DNA of 5,002 nucleotides from Amphibacillus indicireducens (GTDB taxonomy: Bacteria > Bacillota > Bacilli > Bacillales > Amphibacillaceae): the NCBI RefSeq assembly GCF_039539605.1, contig NZ_BAABDL010000007.1, positions 1-5,002 on the forward strand. The letters run 5' to 3'. Positions 4,465-5,002 of this stretch are shown here, one piece after another (position 1 is the first letter of the stretch; each line of letters starts with the position of its first letter). The translations under genes and the position numbers were made by a program. The notes below the pieces were generated by a model. It saw only the letters and a list, made by a program, of their open reading frames with translations. It made no database searches and was not told the origin of the DNA.

Positions 4465-4521
4465 AAAACAGATTAAGCAGCACTTCCACGTTTTATGTGG
4501 AAGTGCTGCTTAATCTGTTTT
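4465..4521 (-). terminator. 25-bp perfect hairpin terminator of the 91-aa gene
   Basis: AAAACAGATTAAGCAGCACT… (4465-4489) pairs without mismatch with 4497-4521 around a 7-nt loop. Reading on the minus strand, the stem ends in seven T residues (complement of 4462-4468), which makes a strong intrinsic terminator 19 bp after the stop codon of the 91-aa gene. The plus-strand exit has only four T residues. Confidence 0.85.
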
Positions 4522-4540
4522 AACCATTAATTTTAATTGT

Positions 4541-4816
4541 TTATTCTAAAAAACCTAAATCTCGATACGCATTTGTTAATAATGTACTTCTGAATTTACC
4601 AATCATTAAAGATAATCGTTCATTAAGGGCAGTTCGATCTTTTGTAAAAACATATTCTGATACACTATTTCCGTAGAACTCTAAAATTGTTTTGAACTCT
4701 GAATTAGTTAATTCTTTATTTTGATAATTTTCTACTATTTTCTTTATTTCATCACTTAGAATATTTACATTTAGTGGGTAAGCAATATAACCATATTCAT
4801 CAAATAAATTTGTCAT
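4541..4816 (-). CDS. 91-aa small plasmid/phage-type protein, possibly TIGR04540-like
   Basis: The protein contains a helical segment DEIKKIVENYQNKELTNSEF (22-41), then the turn EYVFTKDRTALNERLSLMIGKFR (54-76). Its pattern (helix, a 'YxNKELTxxEF' loop, a Phe-Thr stretch, then a basic helix near the end) is reminiscent of the small TIGR04540-type proteins of Firmicute plasmids and phages, but key positions differ and the match is from memory. There is no signal peptide or membrane helix. The ATG at 4816 has AAGGAGTG 7-8 nt upstream. It has its own promoter (4881-4909) and terminator (4465-4521), so it is a single-gene unit. Function is unknown. Confidence 0.7.
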   Translation of the reverse strand: MTNLFDEYGYIAYPLNVNILSDEIKKIVENYQNKELTNSEFKTILEFYGNSVSEYVFTKDRTALNERLSLMIGKFRSTLLTNAYRDLGFLE

Positions 4817-4880
4817 ATTATCACTCCTTATAGTCGTTTTTTAATATAATTTACTTGTTTTTTTACTATATTCTACATTG

Positions 4881-4909
4881 ATTTTATCATTTTAGTTTGA
4901 TAATTACAA
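4881..4909 (-). promoter_or_regulatory. Promoter of the 91-aa gene with operator-like dyad
   Basis: On the minus strand, TTGTAA (4904-4909), a 17-bp spacer and TAAAAT (4881-4886) form a sigma-A-type promoter about 65 bp before the start codon. TTATCA (4884-4889) and TGATAA (4898-4903) form a dyad lying in the spacer and overlapping the -10 box. That is a plausible repressor site, but AT-rich sequence can give such dyads by chance. Confidence 0.55.
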
Positions 4910-4930
4910 TTTATCTCGAAACAAAAACAA

Positions 4931-5002
4931 AATTGAGATAGGGGGAGGTGACTAACCTCCGTCCCTCTCACACCACCGTACATACGGTTCTCGTATACGG
5001 CG
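4931..5002 (-). mobile_element. 3' end (domains V-VI) of a class C group II intron (partial)
   Basis: On the minus strand from 5002: CGCCGTATACGAGAACCGTA folds with the following TGTACGG into a domain V hairpin (5000-4996/4980-4976 and 4995-4992/4986-4983) with a 2-nt bulge. It begins with a CGC triad, as in class C introns, rather than AGC. GGTGGTGTGAGAGGG follows, and then a domain VI hairpin GGAGGT/ACCTCC (4960-4955/4949-4944). These elements match, from memory, the 3' part of the O. iheyensis intron. The exact 3' boundary is estimated at 4931-4935. The rest of the intron and its reverse transcriptase lie beyond the right edge. Confidence 0.85.

Overview
The low GC content, strong AGGAGG-like ribosome binding sites and protein families point to a Firmicute, most likely Bacillaceae (Bacillus/Lysinibacillus-type). 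The setting looks like a plasmid or conjugative element: a DpnD/PcfM-type gene and other small accessory genes lie among hairpin-rich spacers. This is inferred from sequence alone.

The centre (1224-4214, 2991 bp) is a Tn7-like transposon with both ends intact. The ends are TGTAAGTTTAAAATAAAGT at 1224 and, on the other strand from 4214, TGTAGCTTTAAAATAAAGT (17/19 identical). They are flanked by a perfect 5-bp target duplication, TCTTC (1219-1223 and 4215-4219). The tnsA-side end has four abutting 20-bp TnsB-type sites and the other end has three spaced sites, the same asymmetry as Tn7 R and L. Inside are an intact tnsA (1350-2189), a tnsB cut off after its N-terminal DNA-binding part (2186-2851, with frameshifted remnants just after), and one NmrA-like Rossmann-fold gene (3083-3982). 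No tnsC, tnsD/tniQ or tnsE is present, so this is an internally deleted derivative whose ends could in principle be mobilised only in trans. The tnsA promoter overlaps the innermost TnsB site, and its -10 box sits in the loop of a hairpin that would hide the tnsA ribosome binding site only in transcripts entering from outside.

Outside the transposon all genes are on the minus strand. To the left is a two-gene operon, an 82-aa unknown protein (754-1002) followed by a 205-aa protein with a C-terminal DpnD/PcfM-like module (120-737), ending in a terminator. To the right is a 91-aa small protein (4541-4816) with a clear promoter and a 25-bp perfect terminator hairpin. Removing the transposon and one TCTTC copy restores a large imperfect palindrome in the plasmid spacer; the insertion lies in its loop. 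That spacer has several further hairpins and could be an oriT or another structured locus (inference).

Both window edges are group II intron sequence of bacterial class C (Oceanobacillus iheyensis type) on the minus strand. The left edge is an intron 5' end (1-65) directly behind a terminator hairpin, the usual class C target. The right edge is domains V and VI plus the 3' end (about 4931-5002). These are two separate insertions.
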